Below are positions 45,998-55,265 of a stretch of DNA of 64,000 bases, piece by piece; within the stretch, counting starts at the first letter, position 1; every line of letters starts with the position of its first letter. The stretch spans positions 680,501 to 744,500 of the forward strand of contig NZ_CP126101.1 of assembly GCF_030123245.1 (NCBI RefSeq), in the 5' to 3' direction. This stretch comes from Lysinibacillus pakistanensis. GTDB taxonomy: Bacteria; Bacillota; Bacilli; Bacillales_A; Planococcaceae. The notes beneath the pieces are model-generated. The model saw only the letters and a program-made list of their open reading frames with translations, made no database searches and had not been told where the DNA came from. The translations under genes and the position numbers were made by a program.

Positions 45998-47389
45998 GTG
46001 ATAAGAGGAAAAGAGCGCTTTATTACACAGCTATATATGACAACAGATTTCATCTTTATTCAATTAGCATTTGCTGTTGCATGGTATTTTCGCTTTGTGA
46101 TTAATAAAGAGCAACAAGGATCATATTTGCCATTAGCAGATTATTTCATTTGGAACATTGTTTACTCTGTTGCATTTTTGGCTATTGGTTTTTTGATTGG
46201 CTTATATGTTCCAAAAAGGAAAATGAAGTTTGCAAAAGAAGTTTCTAAAATAATTCAAGTGCAAATTTATAGTATGTTTGTTTTATTAAGTGTGTTATTT
46301 ATTGTTAAAACGATAGATATATCTAGGATGTTCTTAGCAATCTATTTACTAGTTGGATTTTTGATTATCGTCACGTATCGTTTTTTTGTTAAGCAATTTT
46401 TAAGAGCGATGAGAAAAAAAGGCTTTAATCAACAGTTTGTTTTAATTTTAGGAGCGGGTTCCATCGGAAAAAGATATATCGAGAATTTGGATAATCATCC
46501 TGAGTACGGGCTTAGAGCAATTGGTTTTTTAGATGATTTTAAACAAATTAATAGAGAACAGAAAATATTAGGTAAAATAGAGGATTTATCGACAACACTA
46601 GAAAATACCATTATTGACGAAGTCGTAATTGCTTTACCCTTAACAGCGTTTTCTAAATATCATCAAATTATTGAAATGTGTGAGAAAGCAGGAGTTCGTG
46701 TATCTATTGTCCCAGACTTTTACGATATACTACCTGCAACTCCGCATTTTGAAAGTTTTGGAGATTTACCAGTCATTAATGTCAGAAATATACCTTTAGA
46801 TGAATATGTGAATAGAGTGTTGAAGCGTTTATTTGATATTGTTTTTGCACTTTGTGCGATACTTGTTACATCTCCTTTACTATTGTTAATCGCAATTGGC
46901 GTGAAATTAACTTCTCCAGGTCCTATTTTATTTAAGCAGGAGCGTGTGGGGCTAAATAGAAGAACGTTTTCTATGTATAAATTTAGATCTATGAAGCATA
47001 TGCCTGTTGAAGCTTCTAATACGCAATGGACTGTTGAAAATGACCCAAGAAGAACTAAATTTGGTACTTTCTTGCGAAAAACAAGTCTTGATGAATTTCC
47101 TCAATTTTTTAATGTGCTGAAAGGCGATATGAGTATAGTAGGACCTAGACCTGAACGACCTTATTTTGTGGATCAATTTAAAGAAGAAATCCCGAAATAT
47201 ATGATAAAACATCATGTGAGACCAGGAATTACTGGTTGGGCTCAGGTATGTGGGCTACGAGGAGATACTTCAATTGAAGACCGAATTGAGCATGATATTC
47301 AATATATTGAAAATTGGACATTATTATTTGATATTAAAATTATTATGAAGACAATCATCAATGGCTTTGTAAATAAAAATGCATACTAG
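45998..47389 (+). CDS. Polyprenyl sugar-phosphate priming transferase (WsaP/WbaP-like)
   Basis: This 463-residue enzyme starts a glycan by transferring a sugar phosphate (Gal-1-P or Glc-1-P in relatives) to undecaprenyl phosphate. It has four or five N-terminal membrane helices, a Rossmann-like CoA-binding domain (LILGAGSIGKRYIENL near 147) and the catalytic bacterial sugar transferase domain (FDIVFALCAILVTSPLLLLI, FKQERVGLNRRTFSMYKFRS, SLDEFPQFFNVLKGDMSIVG). GTG at 45998 follows TAGGTGAT; GTG at 45989 is possible. Together with Wzm/Wzt it resembles the S-layer glycan pathway of Geobacillus. Confidence 0.9.
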   Translation: MIRGKERFITQLYMTTDFIFIQLAFAVAWYFRFVINKEQQGSYLPLADYFIWNIVYSVAFLAIGFLIGLYVPKRKMKFAKEVSKIIQVQIYSMFVLLSVLFIVKTIDISRMFLAIYLLVGFLIIVTYRFFVKQFLRAMRKKGFNQQFVLILGAGSIGKRYIENLDNHPEYGLRAIGFLDDFKQINREQKILGKIEDLSTTLENTIIDEVVIALPLTAFSKYHQIIEMCEKAGVRVSIVPDFYDILPATPHFESFGDLPVINVRNIPLDEYVNRVLKRLFDIVFALCAILVTSPLLLLIAIGVKLTSPGPILFKQERVGLNRRTFSMYKFRSMKHMPVEASNTQWTVENDPRRTKFGTFLRKTSLDEFPQFFNVLKGDMSIVGPRPERPYFVDQFKEEIPKYMIKHHVRPGITGWAQVCGLRGDTSIEDRIEHDIQYIENWTLLFDIKIIMKTIINGFVNKNAY

Positions 47390-47525
47390 TATTGAGTATA
47401 AATGATTTATACCGATTGAAGCTTGCTGGTGAATCGGGATAATCACTTTTTAGAAAAGGTAAGTCAAAAAAATTAATAATACTCAAGTGTTCATGATATT
47501 TAGTTTTTTAAGGAAGTGACATAAT

Positions 47526-48410
47526 ATGAAAAATATCCGCAAAGCCATTATCCCAGCTGCTGGACTTGGAACACGTTTCTTGCCAGTTACTAAAGCCATG
47601 CCAAAAGAGATGTTGCCGATTGTTGATAAGCCGACGATTCAATATATTGTGGAAGAAGCTATTGCCTCTGGGATTGAGGATATTATTATTGTAACAGGTA
47701 AGGGTAAACGAGCCATTGAGGATCATTTCGATAATGCACTAGAGCTTGAAACAAACTTAATTGAAAATGGAAAGCTTGATATGCTTGAAAAGGTTCAGGA
47801 ATCTGCTAGCGTAGAAATTCACTATATTCGTCAAAAAGAGCCTCTTGGATTAGGACATGCCATTTGGTGTGCTCGTAAATTTATTGGCGATGAACCATTT
47901 GCTGTCCTGCTTGGTGATGATGTTGTGAAAAGTGAAGAGCCTTGTTTAAAACAATTAATGAATCAATATGAGAACACCTTATCCAGTGTTATTGGTGTAC
48001 AAGAGGTACCCGATGAGGATGTCCATCGATACGGTGTAATTGATCCAGTTAACACTGGCAATCGATTGATGCAAGTGACGCAATTTGTGGAAAAGCCTGC
48101 ATTAGAGGATGCACCATCCAATTTTGCGATAATTGGGCGCTATGTATTAACACCTGAAATATTCCGCTTTTTAGATGAGAAGAAGAAGGGGAAGGGCGGC
48201 GAAATTCAATTAACTGATGCCATTGAATCGTTAAATGGTATTCAACGAGTGTTTGCCTATGCGTTTGAGGGGCGTCGTTATGATGTAGGTGAGCAATTAG
48301 GATTTATTGAAACGACCATTGATTTTGCATTAGAACGTGAGGATTTAAGTGAGGGTGTAAAAGAAATTATTTTAAAAAAAGCGAAACAGTTAAGTGGTGA
48401 AATTTTATGA
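47526..48410 (+). CDS. galU: UTP-glucose-1-phosphate uridylyltransferase GalU
   Basis: GalU makes UDP-glucose. The 294-residue enzyme shows [37 protein letters not shown], then the [10 protein letters not shown] metal motif near 133 and [11 protein letters not shown] near 259. AGGAAGTGACA precedes the ATG at 47526. It overlaps galE by four bases. With galE, pgi and pgcA it forms a sugar-nucleotide supply block for the glycan genes upstream. Paralogues elsewhere in the genome are likely. Confidence 0.95.
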   Translation: MKNIRKAIIPAAGLGTRFLPVTKAMPKEMLPIVDKPTIQYIVEEAIASGIEDIIIVTGKGKRAIEDHFDNALELETNLIENGKLDMLEKVQESASVEIHYIRQKEPLGLGHAIWCARKFIGDEPFAVLLGDDVVKSEEPCLKQLMNQYENTLSSVIGVQEVPDEDVHRYGVIDPVNTGNRLMQVTQFVEKPALEDAPSNFAIIGRYVLTPEIFRFLDEKKKGKGGEIQLTDAIESLNGIQRVFAYAFEGRRYDVGEQLGFIETTIDFALEREDLSEGVKEIILKKAKQLSGEIL

Positions 48411-49375
48411 TTTTAGTTGTTGGCGGTGCTGGATATATTGGTAGTCATTTTGTAAAGGAATTAGTAAAGGACTATGATGTAGTTGTACTTGACAATTTAA
48501 GTACGGGTCACCGTTGGGCAGTTGATGCAAAGGCTATTTTTATACAAGGTGATTTAGGAGATTCAACAATTGTTCAACGAATATTTGATACATATAAAAT
48601 TGAAGCGGTTATACATTTTGCAGCCTTTAGCTTAGTAGGGGAATCTGTGATTGATCCTATGAAATACTATGAGAATAATGTAGCAGCCACATTGAATTTG
48701 TTAAAAGCTATGAAGCGTAATGAAATTAATAAATTTATTTTCTCTTCTACCGCTGCTACGTATGGTATGCCAACTGTTGATTTCATTGATGAAAAGACAC
48801 CTACTAATCCTATTAACCCATATGGTCAGTCAAAGTTAATGGTTGAGCAAATGCTGGCAGATTTTGCACAGAGCTACCAGATGAAATATGTTGTATTACG
48901 TTATTTTAATGCTGCGGGAGCACATGAGACAGCTGAAATTGGTGAAAGTCATAATCCAGAAACGCATTTAATCCCCATCATTCTTCAGCATTTAGGGGGA
49001 CAAAGAGACTCCATTTCAGTGTTTGGTACTGACTATGATACACCTGATGGTACTTGTATCCGTGATTATATTCATGTCACTGATTTAGCCAAGGCACATT
49101 TATTAGCTTTAGAGGCATTATTAAGTTCTACTATTGAAACCGCCACATATAATTTAGGGAATGGCAATGGTTATTCAGTAAAGCAAATCATTGAAACATG
49201 TGAGCTGGTAACAGGAAAAAAAGCCAATGTACAATATGCTGAACGACGTGCTGGTGATCCTGCCAAGTTAGTTGCCAATGCCGGTAAGATTTATGCAGAA
49301 TTAGGATGGAAGGCTCAATTGGATATTCTAGATATCATCAAAAGTGCATGGATTTGGCATAAAAAGCAATTCTAA
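48407..49375 (+). CDS. galE: UDP-glucose 4-epimerase GalE
   Basis: GalE interconverts UDP-glucose and UDP-galactose with tightly bound NAD. The 322 residues carry [26 protein letters not shown] near 70, SSTAATYG near 118 and the catalytic YGQSK near 142. The ATG overlaps the galU stop as ATGA. It gives UDP-Gal, a possible donor for the priming transferase or a later step. The gene is followed by a terminator. Confidence 0.95.
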   Translation: MILVVGGAGYIGSHFVKELVKDYDVVVLDNLSTGHRWAVDAKAIFIQGDLGDSTIVQRIFDTYKIEAVIHFAAFSLVGESVIDPMKYYENNVAATLNLLKAMKRNEINKFIFSSTAATYGMPTVDFIDEKTPTNPINPYGQSKLMVEQMLADFAQSYQMKYVVLRYFNAAGAHETAEIGESHNPETHLIPIILQHLGGQRDSISVFGTDYDTPDGTCIRDYIHVTDLAKAHLLALEALLSSTIETATYNLGNGNGYSVKQIIETCELVTGKKANVQYAERRAGDPAKLVANAGKIYAELGWKAQLDILDIIKSAWIWHKKQF

Positions 49376-49377
49376 TT

Positions 49378-49412
49378 ACCAACTCGACATGGTTCGAGTT
49401 GGTTTTCTTTTT
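49378..49412 (+). terminator. Terminator after galE
   Basis: ACCAACTCGA (49378-49387) and TCGAGTTGGT (49394-49403) form a 10-bp stem followed by TTTCTTTTTT. Confidence 0.9.
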
Positions 49413-49464
49413 TGTATATGTCATAATATACATATCAAAATTTACCTTAAGAAGTGAGGATTCT

Positions 49465-50757
49465 ATGGTGTTTGCAGAAATTGTAAAAACAACATTGCTA
49501 AATTGTTCGCTAGATGATAGTGATCTTATTCAATATAAAGATCGAGTAAAAAATATCCATAACGCATTACCACACTATCCATTAACAGGCTGGATCGATT
49601 CCCCCTTACAAAATCAAGAGGGACTGCTTACCTCTATTGAACGTGTGGCAAGTGAAATACGAGCTTGTGCGGATGTCCTGGTTGTTGTAGGCGTTGGTGG
49701 TTCCTTCTTAGGTGCACGTGCAATCCAAGAGGCGCTGATGCCTTATTTTGGGCTGGCTAAGGGTGGCATTGAGGTTGTCTATGTTGGTTTGAATATGAGC
49801 GGTGCATACATTAAGGAGCTTCTCACTTATTTAGATACTAAACAAGTATATGTCAATGTGATTTCGAAGTCAGGCGGTACAATGGAGCCGGCGTTGGCCT
49901 TTCGTGTAATGCGTTTATATATGGAGGAGCGTTATGGCGAGAAGGTAACGGAGCGTATTATTGTCACGACGGATGCGGACAAAGGCATCTTAAAGGGAAT
50001 CGCTGATAAGGCTGGGTATCGTCAATTTGTCATTCCTGCTGATGTGGGTGGGCGTTATTCTGTATTAACGCCTGTTGGTTTATTACCTGTGGCGGTTGCA
50101 GGCGTGGATATTCGTGCTTTAATGGATGGTGCACGTTATGCAGCGACAGAGTTAGCAGAAGAGGATTTGGGGCATAATGATGCCTACAAATATGCTGTAA
50201 TGAGACATATGCTTTATGAGCAGGGCTATACCATTGAATTGCTTGCGTCCTTTGAGCCTGGACTCAATAAATTCCACGAATGGTGGAAGCAGCTTTTTGG
50301 TGAAAGTGAAGGGAAGGAGCACAAGGGACTATATCCTTCTACTGTTAATTTCTCCACTGATTTACATGCCATTGGGCAGTTTATTCAGGAGGGGAGTCGT
50401 GTTATGTTTGAGACATTGCTACACTTCCATGAAATAGAGGGCGATTTAGCTGTACCATTCGATGCTCGCAATGAGGATGGCTTGAATTATTTGTCGACTC
50501 GTACTTTTAATGAGATTAATGCGATTTCTAAGCAAGGAACGGCACTTGCACATGCAGAAGGGCAAGTGCCTGTTATTCAATTAGAATTGCCTAAGCTAGA
50601 TGCTTATCATCTTGGGTATTTGATTTACTTCTTTATGAAGGCCTGTGCAATGAGTGCTTGTTTACTAGAGGTTAATCCATTTGATCAGCCTGGTGTTGAG
50701 GCCTATAAAAGTAAAATGCTAGAGTTGTTGAAAGAAGAAAAGGTGATAAGTAAATGA
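49465..50757 (+). CDS. pgi: Glucose-6-phosphate isomerase
   Basis: Pgi interconverts glucose-6-phosphate and fructose-6-phosphate, linking glycolysis to sugar-nucleotide synthesis. The 430-residue length suits the Firmicutes type. Visible motifs are VVVGVGGSFLGARAIQEAL near 74, VISKSGGTMEPALAFR near 133 and GRYSVLTPVGLLP near 195, with EHKGLYPSTVNFSTDLH near 285. The ATG at 49465 follows GTGAGG; an open frame back to 49399 is upstream noise. It overlaps pgcA by four bases. Confidence 0.95.
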   Translation: MVFAEIVKTTLLNCSLDDSDLIQYKDRVKNIHNALPHYPLTGWIDSPLQNQEGLLTSIERVASEIRACADVLVVVGVGGSFLGARAIQEALMPYFGLAKGGIEVVYVGLNMSGAYIKELLTYLDTKQVYVNVISKSGGTMEPALAFRVMRLYMEERYGEKVTERIIVTTDADKGILKGIADKAGYRQFVIPADVGGRYSVLTPVGLLPVAVAGVDIRALMDGARYAATELAEEDLGHNDAYKYAVMRHMLYEQGYTIELLASFEPGLNKFHEWWKQLFGESEGKEHKGLYPSTVNFSTDLHAIGQFIQEGSRVMFETLLHFHEIEGDLAVPFDARNEDGLNYLSTRTFNEINAISKQGTALAHAEGQVPVIQLELPKLDAYHLGYLIYFFMKACAMSACLLEVNPFDQPGVEAYKSKMLELLKEEKVISK

Positions 50758-52454
50758 AGAATGTCCATGAATTATATAATGGCTGGTTGGAGCAGTCTCT
50801 TCCTAGCTATTTAGCTGAGGAGCTTGCCTTAATTGCAAGTGATGAACAAGCAGTCGAAGACCGTTTTTATCAATATGTGTCCTTTGGTACTGGTGGGATG
50901 CGTGGTGTTTTAGGCGCTGGAACGAATCGTATAAATGTTTATACGATTCGTCGTGTTGCTGAAGGGCTTGCTCGTTATATTGAATCCAATGGTGAAGCTG
51001 CTAAAAAGCGTGGTGTTGTTATTGCCTTTGATACACGCCATTTTTCATATGAATTTGCCTGTGAGACTGCGAGTGTACTAGGAGCACATGGTATTCGTTC
51101 ATATGTTTATAAGGAAGCAAGACCAACCCCACAGCTGTCGTTTACGGTTCGGAAATTAAATGCTTATGCAGGTGTGGTCATTACAGCTAGCCATAATCCA
51201 AAGCAATACAATGGGTTTAAAGTATATGGTGAGGATGGTGCACAGTTAACACCCCAATTTGCAGAAGCTATTATAAGCGATATGAACGGAATTGATGATA
51301 TTTTTGCTATTCAAGTGAAGGAACTCCCGTTTTTAGAACAGCAAGAGCTTGTTACTTGGCTTGCAGGTGATTTGGATGATGCGTATTTATCAAGTCTTTT
51401 AAGCTTAAAGGAAAATCAAGATATTGCATTGGATATGAAACTCGTTTATACACCTTTGCACGGTGCCGGCTTGGTGCCCGTTAGTGAAGGGTTGCGCGCA
51501 TTTGGTTTTCAACAGGTACATATTGTAGAGCAGCAAGCTGTGCAGGATGGAGATTTTCCAACAGTTTCTTATCCTAACCCAGAGGAATCGAAAGCTTTTG
51601 AGTTAGCTATGAAGCTTGGTACACAGGTTGGAGCTGATCTTTTGCTGGCAACTGATCCAGATGCGGACCGTTTAGGTGTGGCTGTTAAAAATGGAGATAG
51701 TTATGAGCTGTTAACAGGCAATCAGCTTGGTGCTTTATTACTTCATTATTTATTGTCTACTAAGCAGCAACTTGGAGCGCTACCTAGAAATGGCGTTATG
51801 CTGAAAACAATAGTTACATCAGAATTAGGCACCCAGATTGCCGAAAAATTTGGCGTAACGACAGTAAACACATTAACAGGCTTTAAATACATTGCTGAGA
51901 AGATTGCAGAATATGAGCAATCTGGTGATTATTCGTATGTATTTGGCTATGAAGAAAGCTATGGCTATTTAATAGAAACTTTTGTACGTGATAAGGATGC
52001 TGTACAGGTTGCACTGAAGGTTGCAGAAATGGCTGCTTTTTATGCCAAGAAAGGGCAAACTTTATTAGATGGTCTGCAAAGCCTATTTGATCAATTTGGT
52101 ACCTATCAAGAGGCACTAGTTTCTCAAGTATTTGAAGGTAAGAATGGTCAGGAAGAGATGAAAGCTATTTTAAATAACCTTCGCCAAAACGCGCCTACAT
52201 CCATAGGTGGGATAGCGGTTAAACGTTTTGAGGATTATTTAACAGGTATTTCAACTTTAGCAGATGGCACTACTGAGAACATTACATTACCGAAAGAAAA
52301 TGTGCTGAAGTATGTTTTAGAGGATAGCTCTTGGGTGGCTATTCGTCCATCAGGTACAGAGCCAAAATGTAAATTTTATTTTGGTGTTGTTGGACAAACA
52401 GCAGAAGAGGCAAAAGATAAATTAAAGAGACTTCAGGCTGCTTTTGAGGTTTAA
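50754..52454 (+). CDS. pgcA: Alpha-phosphoglucomutase
   Basis: This 566-residue enzyme converts glucose-6-phosphate to glucose-1-phosphate, the substrate of both RmlA and GalU in this window. It has GTGGMRGVLGAGTNRIN near 45, the phosphoserine loop GVVITASHNPKQYNGFKVYG near 141, the metal site DPDADRLGVA near 304 and the phosphate-binding RPSGTEPKCKFYF near 528. The ATG overlaps the pgi stop. Phosphomannomutase activity is possible, but the length and motifs match PgcA of B. subtilis. Confidence 0.94.
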   Translation: MKNVHELYNGWLEQSLPSYLAEELALIASDEQAVEDRFYQYVSFGTGGMRGVLGAGTNRINVYTIRRVAEGLARYIESNGEAAKKRGVVIAFDTRHFSYEFACETASVLGAHGIRSYVYKEARPTPQLSFTVRKLNAYAGVVITASHNPKQYNGFKVYGEDGAQLTPQFAEAIISDMNGIDDIFAIQVKELPFLEQQELVTWLAGDLDDAYLSSLLSLKENQDIALDMKLVYTPLHGAGLVPVSEGLRAFGFQQVHIVEQQAVQDGDFPTVSYPNPEESKAFELAMKLGTQVGADLLLATDPDADRLGVAVKNGDSYELLTGNQLGALLLHYLLSTKQQLGALPRNGVMLKTIVTSELGTQIAEKFGVTTVNTLTGFKYIAEKIAEYEQSGDYSYVFGYEESYGYLIETFVRDKDAVQVALKVAEMAAFYAKKGQTLLDGLQSLFDQFGTYQEALVSQVFEGKNGQEEMKAILNNLRQNAPTSIGGIAVKRFEDYLTGISTLADGTTENITLPKENVLKYVLEDSSWVAIRPSGTEPKCKFYFGVVGQTAEEAKDKLKRLQAAFEV

Positions 52455-52470
52455 AGAGATCCTATAAAAA

Positions 52471-52510
52471 ACGCCCACTTCTTTTTAATCTAAAAAAGTG
52501 GGCGTGCGTT
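52471..52510. terminator. Terminator between pgcA and the minus-strand coiled-coil gene
   Basis: ACGCCCACTT (52471-52480) pairs with AAGTGGGCGT (52496-52505) over 10 bp. T-rich runs on both sides fit a bidirectional terminator for convergent genes. Confidence 0.85.
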
Positions 52511-52738
52511 TTATTGAAGACGTTTTAATTCAGCTTCCTGTTGAATAGACCGCACTGATAATAGTTCGATAATGCGATGCTGGCTTTCTTGAATGGCCTC
52601 AAGTTTATTCACTTTTTCATTTGTTTCTAAAACAGCTTGTTTAATTTGCTGCTGTTCAATTTCTATTATTTCAAGACGATTCTCCACGGACTCAAGACGT
52701 TGATTGATTTTTTTTAGTTCGCTTAAAACTTCCTCCAT
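52511..52738 (-). CDS. Small coiled-coil protein
   Basis: The 75-residue product is a single continuous amphipathic helix with heptad repeats (LKKINQRLESVENRLEIIEI, VNKLEAIQESQHRIIELL), so it should be a coiled-coil dimer or trimer. It has no signal or membrane segment, and I cannot name a function. The ATG at 52738 follows GAGGTGAAAGG; a GTG at 52747 would add three residues. It is convergent with pgcA and divergent from the acyltransferase gene. Confidence 0.7.
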   Translation of the reverse strand: MEEVLSELKKINQRLESVENRLEIIEIEQQQIKQAVLETNEKVNKLEAIQESQHRIIELLSVRSIQQEAELKRLQ

Positions 52739-52911
52739 TCCTTTCACCTCTCACCTCTCTTCTATAGGGTATCTATTTTTTAAATCTCTCTCTATAAAAG
52801 TAATCTCTCTAATTATAGCATAGAAAACAAGCTTACAAGTATCACCATTGCAATCATCGACAAAATATGACATGCTTAAAAGAGAGATAAAAGAACTAGG
52901 AGAATGTTGTA

Positions 52912-53919
52912 GTGATTAAAGAGTGGGATTACCTACGTGTGGTGGCGTGTCTGTCTATTTTACTATTACACACATCTTCATGGGTTATTATGGAGGTTGG
53001 GGTAGAGCCAGAGCAGACGATCTATCTTTTTTTAAGGATTGCGTTGTGCTATGCGACACCGACGTTTATTGTATTGTCTATTTTAATATTGGCTAATCGT
53101 TATCATGAGAATATACCGAGAAATTTTTGGTCAAGTAGGATTCAATATATTTTTATTCCCTATTTAGTATGGGCTTTTGTCGATGCATTAGTTGTTGAGT
53201 CCATTTATCAAAAGGGTTTATTATGGGAAAAGTATTTTGATAATATTGTTTATGGAGAGTTTGTTGGCTGGTTTGTTGTGGTTATTATGCAGCTATATGT
53301 GATCTTTACGCTGCTAACACGTTTTAAATGGTCTATAGCATGGTTTTTACCATTAAGTGTGTTGGTTACGCTTATTCATCATACTGTGATTTTATTGCCC
53401 TATCCTATTTTTCAAGAAAATAGTATTTGGCTACGATTTTTCTTTACGGGCTGGCTTGGTTATTTTGCTGTTGCCTATGCAATGGGTATCTATTATGCAC
53501 AGATTGCAGCATTAGCTCGAAAATATCGATATGCGACGATTGTATTAGTTGTGCTGGCTGCTGTCTTTTTGTATATTCGTTTACTTCTAGGTTACATAGA
53601 GGTGCATTCAAGGCGTCTTGATTTAATACCATTTGTGATTAGTATGGTGCTACTTGTGATTGCCTGGGGGCAGTCTTTACCGTATACAAAAGCTGTTAAA
53701 GTGCTGAGTCAATATGCGTTTATGATTTATCTCATGCATTGGGAGGTTTTGCGTTTATCAACTGGCTGGTTTGTAGAGCATTTCGATAGTACGCTAGTCC
53801 GTGTACCATTGTTGTTGCTATGGACGTTAGCTGTTTGTTTACTGTTGACCAAAATCATTTCATTACTGCCATTTAGTCAATTTATTGTGGGGAAAATAAA
53901 AAAACGTACTACACAGTAA
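52912..53919 (+). CDS. Acyltransferase 3 family membrane protein
   Basis: The 335-residue protein has about ten membrane helices and begins KEWDYLRVVACLSILLLHTS, where the R...H residues are the conserved catalytic positions of acyltransferase 3 enzymes (O-acetylation of surface sugars or peptidoglycan). Helices follow to residue 325 and the tail is basic. The start is GTG at 52912 with AGGAGAA upstream. Its neighbours (glycan genes on one side, AlgI/AlgJ on the other) suggest acylation of the local glycan; target unknown. Confidence 0.85.
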   Translation: MIKEWDYLRVVACLSILLLHTSSWVIMEVGVEPEQTIYLFLRIALCYATPTFIVLSILILANRYHENIPRNFWSSRIQYIFIPYLVWAFVDALVVESIYQKGLLWEKYFDNIVYGEFVGWFVVVIMQLYVIFTLLTRFKWSIAWFLPLSVLVTLIHHTVILLPYPIFQENSIWLRFFFTGWLGYFAVAYAMGIYYAQIAALARKYRYATIVLVVLAAVFLYIRLLLGYIEVHSRRLDLIPFVISMVLLVIAWGQSLPYTKAVKVLSQYAFMIYLMHWEVLRLSTGWFVEHFDSTLVRVPLLLLWTLAVCLLLTKIISLLPFSQFIVGKIKKRTTQ

Positions 53920-53960
53920 AAAGCAGTGATTTCTTTTAAAGTAGAAATCACTGCTTTTTT
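53918..53960 (+). terminator. Terminator after the acyltransferase gene
   Basis: AAAAAGCAGTGATTTCT (53918-53934) pairs perfectly over 17 bp with its complement (53943-53959), followed by T. Confidence 0.93.
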
Positions 53961-53965
53961 GTATC

Positions 53966-54063
53966 ATCGCCAGTAGCTTCACCAAGATCGCCGCTAGAAG
54001 TTTTAATATCGCCGGTAACCTCAACACAATCGCTGGTAAAAGTAAAAATACCGCCACTAGTTT
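53966..54063. repeat. Degenerate 21-bp intergenic repeat array C (five exact-period units)
   Basis: Cores GCCAGTA, GCCGCTA, GCCGGTA, GCTGGTA and GCCACTA start at 53969, 53990, 54011, 54032 and 54053, each exactly 21 bases apart, four of them preceded by ATC. The 11 bases between cores vary. The array fills the gap between the acyltransferase terminator and the DHHW gene end. Confidence 0.8.
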
Positions 54064-54073
54064 ACAAAGTAAA

Positions 54074-55255
54074 TCATTCTGGCATTAATTTTAAATTTCG
54101 ATCATTGTATGCTAGCACGACATAATCTGGATGTAGATTTTGTAAATATGGAATAACATCCTTCTCCAAGTATCGTAAATCCAAAATGGTTAGCTTTTTA
54201 AAATGGCTAGCTACATGAAATTGAATAGCATTAAAATAGGAATCTTTGATGACAACAATATGTTTATCACTGTCATAGTCTCCATTAACTATTGTCAGCT
54301 CTGCAAAGTCTCTGCTATAGGCATCTGCATAATTTACGACTGTGTCAGCGCTCATTTTTTTTGCACGACCATATACAGCTTCGTATGGGGCCGTTACGCC
54401 TCCTTCAATTGTACCGTCATAGATTGTGAATTGTGTTGCAAACGAAGGCGATTCGTTATAGCAAATTTGATCGTGATTGTTGACGGTCATGTATAAGATT
54501 TTATTCCAGGAGCCAGCAAACTTATTGGGTAAGCAATAGGCGTTGTCTTCCTTATAGGGAATGGGCTGAATGGCTTCACCAAGTCGTTCGCTCATTGTTT
54601 TTATTAGTGCCTCGTAGCCTGTATATGCACCACGCATAGTCCAGTGATGATCTGTCTTAAAGAAGTATTGTTCTGCAGAGAAGTCAGTCTTCATTTCATC
54701 ATAGAGACGGATATTGTCGATGCCAGCAGCCGTAACAAGCTTATGTAAGCGCTCATTATTGGCTATTCCAGCATCCTCTGGCATATAGCTAGGACTTGGT
54801 TCCCGTGAGTAAGTTGCCTTCGCTGGCAGTGAGTAAAACGTAAACGGAATTTCTTTTTCAGCTAATCCCTCACTGAGCTTTCGCAAATCATTGGCAAAGG
54901 CAGCAAGTTCCTCATCAGATTTTGCTGGGGCTGGCTTTGAAATAATCCAGCCACTAGTATCGTCTACTGCGTACTTATCGTTTAAATAGGTTTTGCCAAT
55001 TGCTCGCTGGAAATGCACATAATTACGCATCCATGTATCACGGGCAGGAAATTGATCAGAAATATAGGATTCTACCTGTTTTGACCATGCGCCAGAGAAG
55101 ATTTCCTGTGAGCTAGGGGATAGATTGGCAGTTTCTAATGGACGATTTTCCATTTCTGACTGTTTACGATCCACAGTCATAGCATGTATGACAAGACCAC
55201 CGAAAATGATGCAAAAAAAAGTTATTGGTAATAGATACATTTGAATTTTTCGCAT
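54074..55255 (-). CDS. DHHW family protein (AlgJ/AlgX-like O-acetylation partner)
   Basis: The 393-residue protein has an N-terminal membrane anchor or signal (about 6-25) and an SGNH-like fold with the diagnostic FKTDHHWTMRGAY motif near 196, which supplies the Asp-His pair. SLPAKATYS (about 143) and VVIKDSYFNAIQFH (about 345), carrying the nucleophile serine region DSYF, complete the site. Such proteins accept acetyl groups from an AlgI-type MBOAT and place them on extracellular polysaccharide. It lies ten bases after the AlgI-like gene in the same direction. AGGTGGG precedes the ATG at 55255. Confidence 0.87.
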   Translation of the reverse strand: MRKIQMYLLPITFFCIIFGGLVIHAMTVDRKQSEMENRPLETANLSPSSQEIFSGAWSKQVESYISDQFPARDTWMRNYVHFQRAIGKTYLNDKYAVDDTSGWIISKPAPAKSDEELAAFANDLRKLSEGLAEKEIPFTFYSLPAKATYSREPSPSYMPEDAGIANNERLHKLVTAAGIDNIRLYDEMKTDFSAEQYFFKTDHHWTMRGAYTGYEALIKTMSERLGEAIQPIPYKEDNAYCLPNKFAGSWNKILYMTVNNHDQICYNESPSFATQFTIYDGTIEGGVTAPYEAVYGRAKKMSADTVVNYADAYSRDFAELTIVNGDYDSDKHIVVIKDSYFNAIQFHVASHFKKLTILDLRYLEKDVIPYLQNLHPDYVVLAYNDRNLKLMPE

Positions 55256-55265
55256 GCTGTCCCAC

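Noticed and set aside
53863..54057. Minus-strand leucine/alanine-rich heptad ORF across array C
   Set aside because: It runs through the acyltransferase terminator, has no ribosome binding site, and its heptads follow from the 21-bp DNA repeat.
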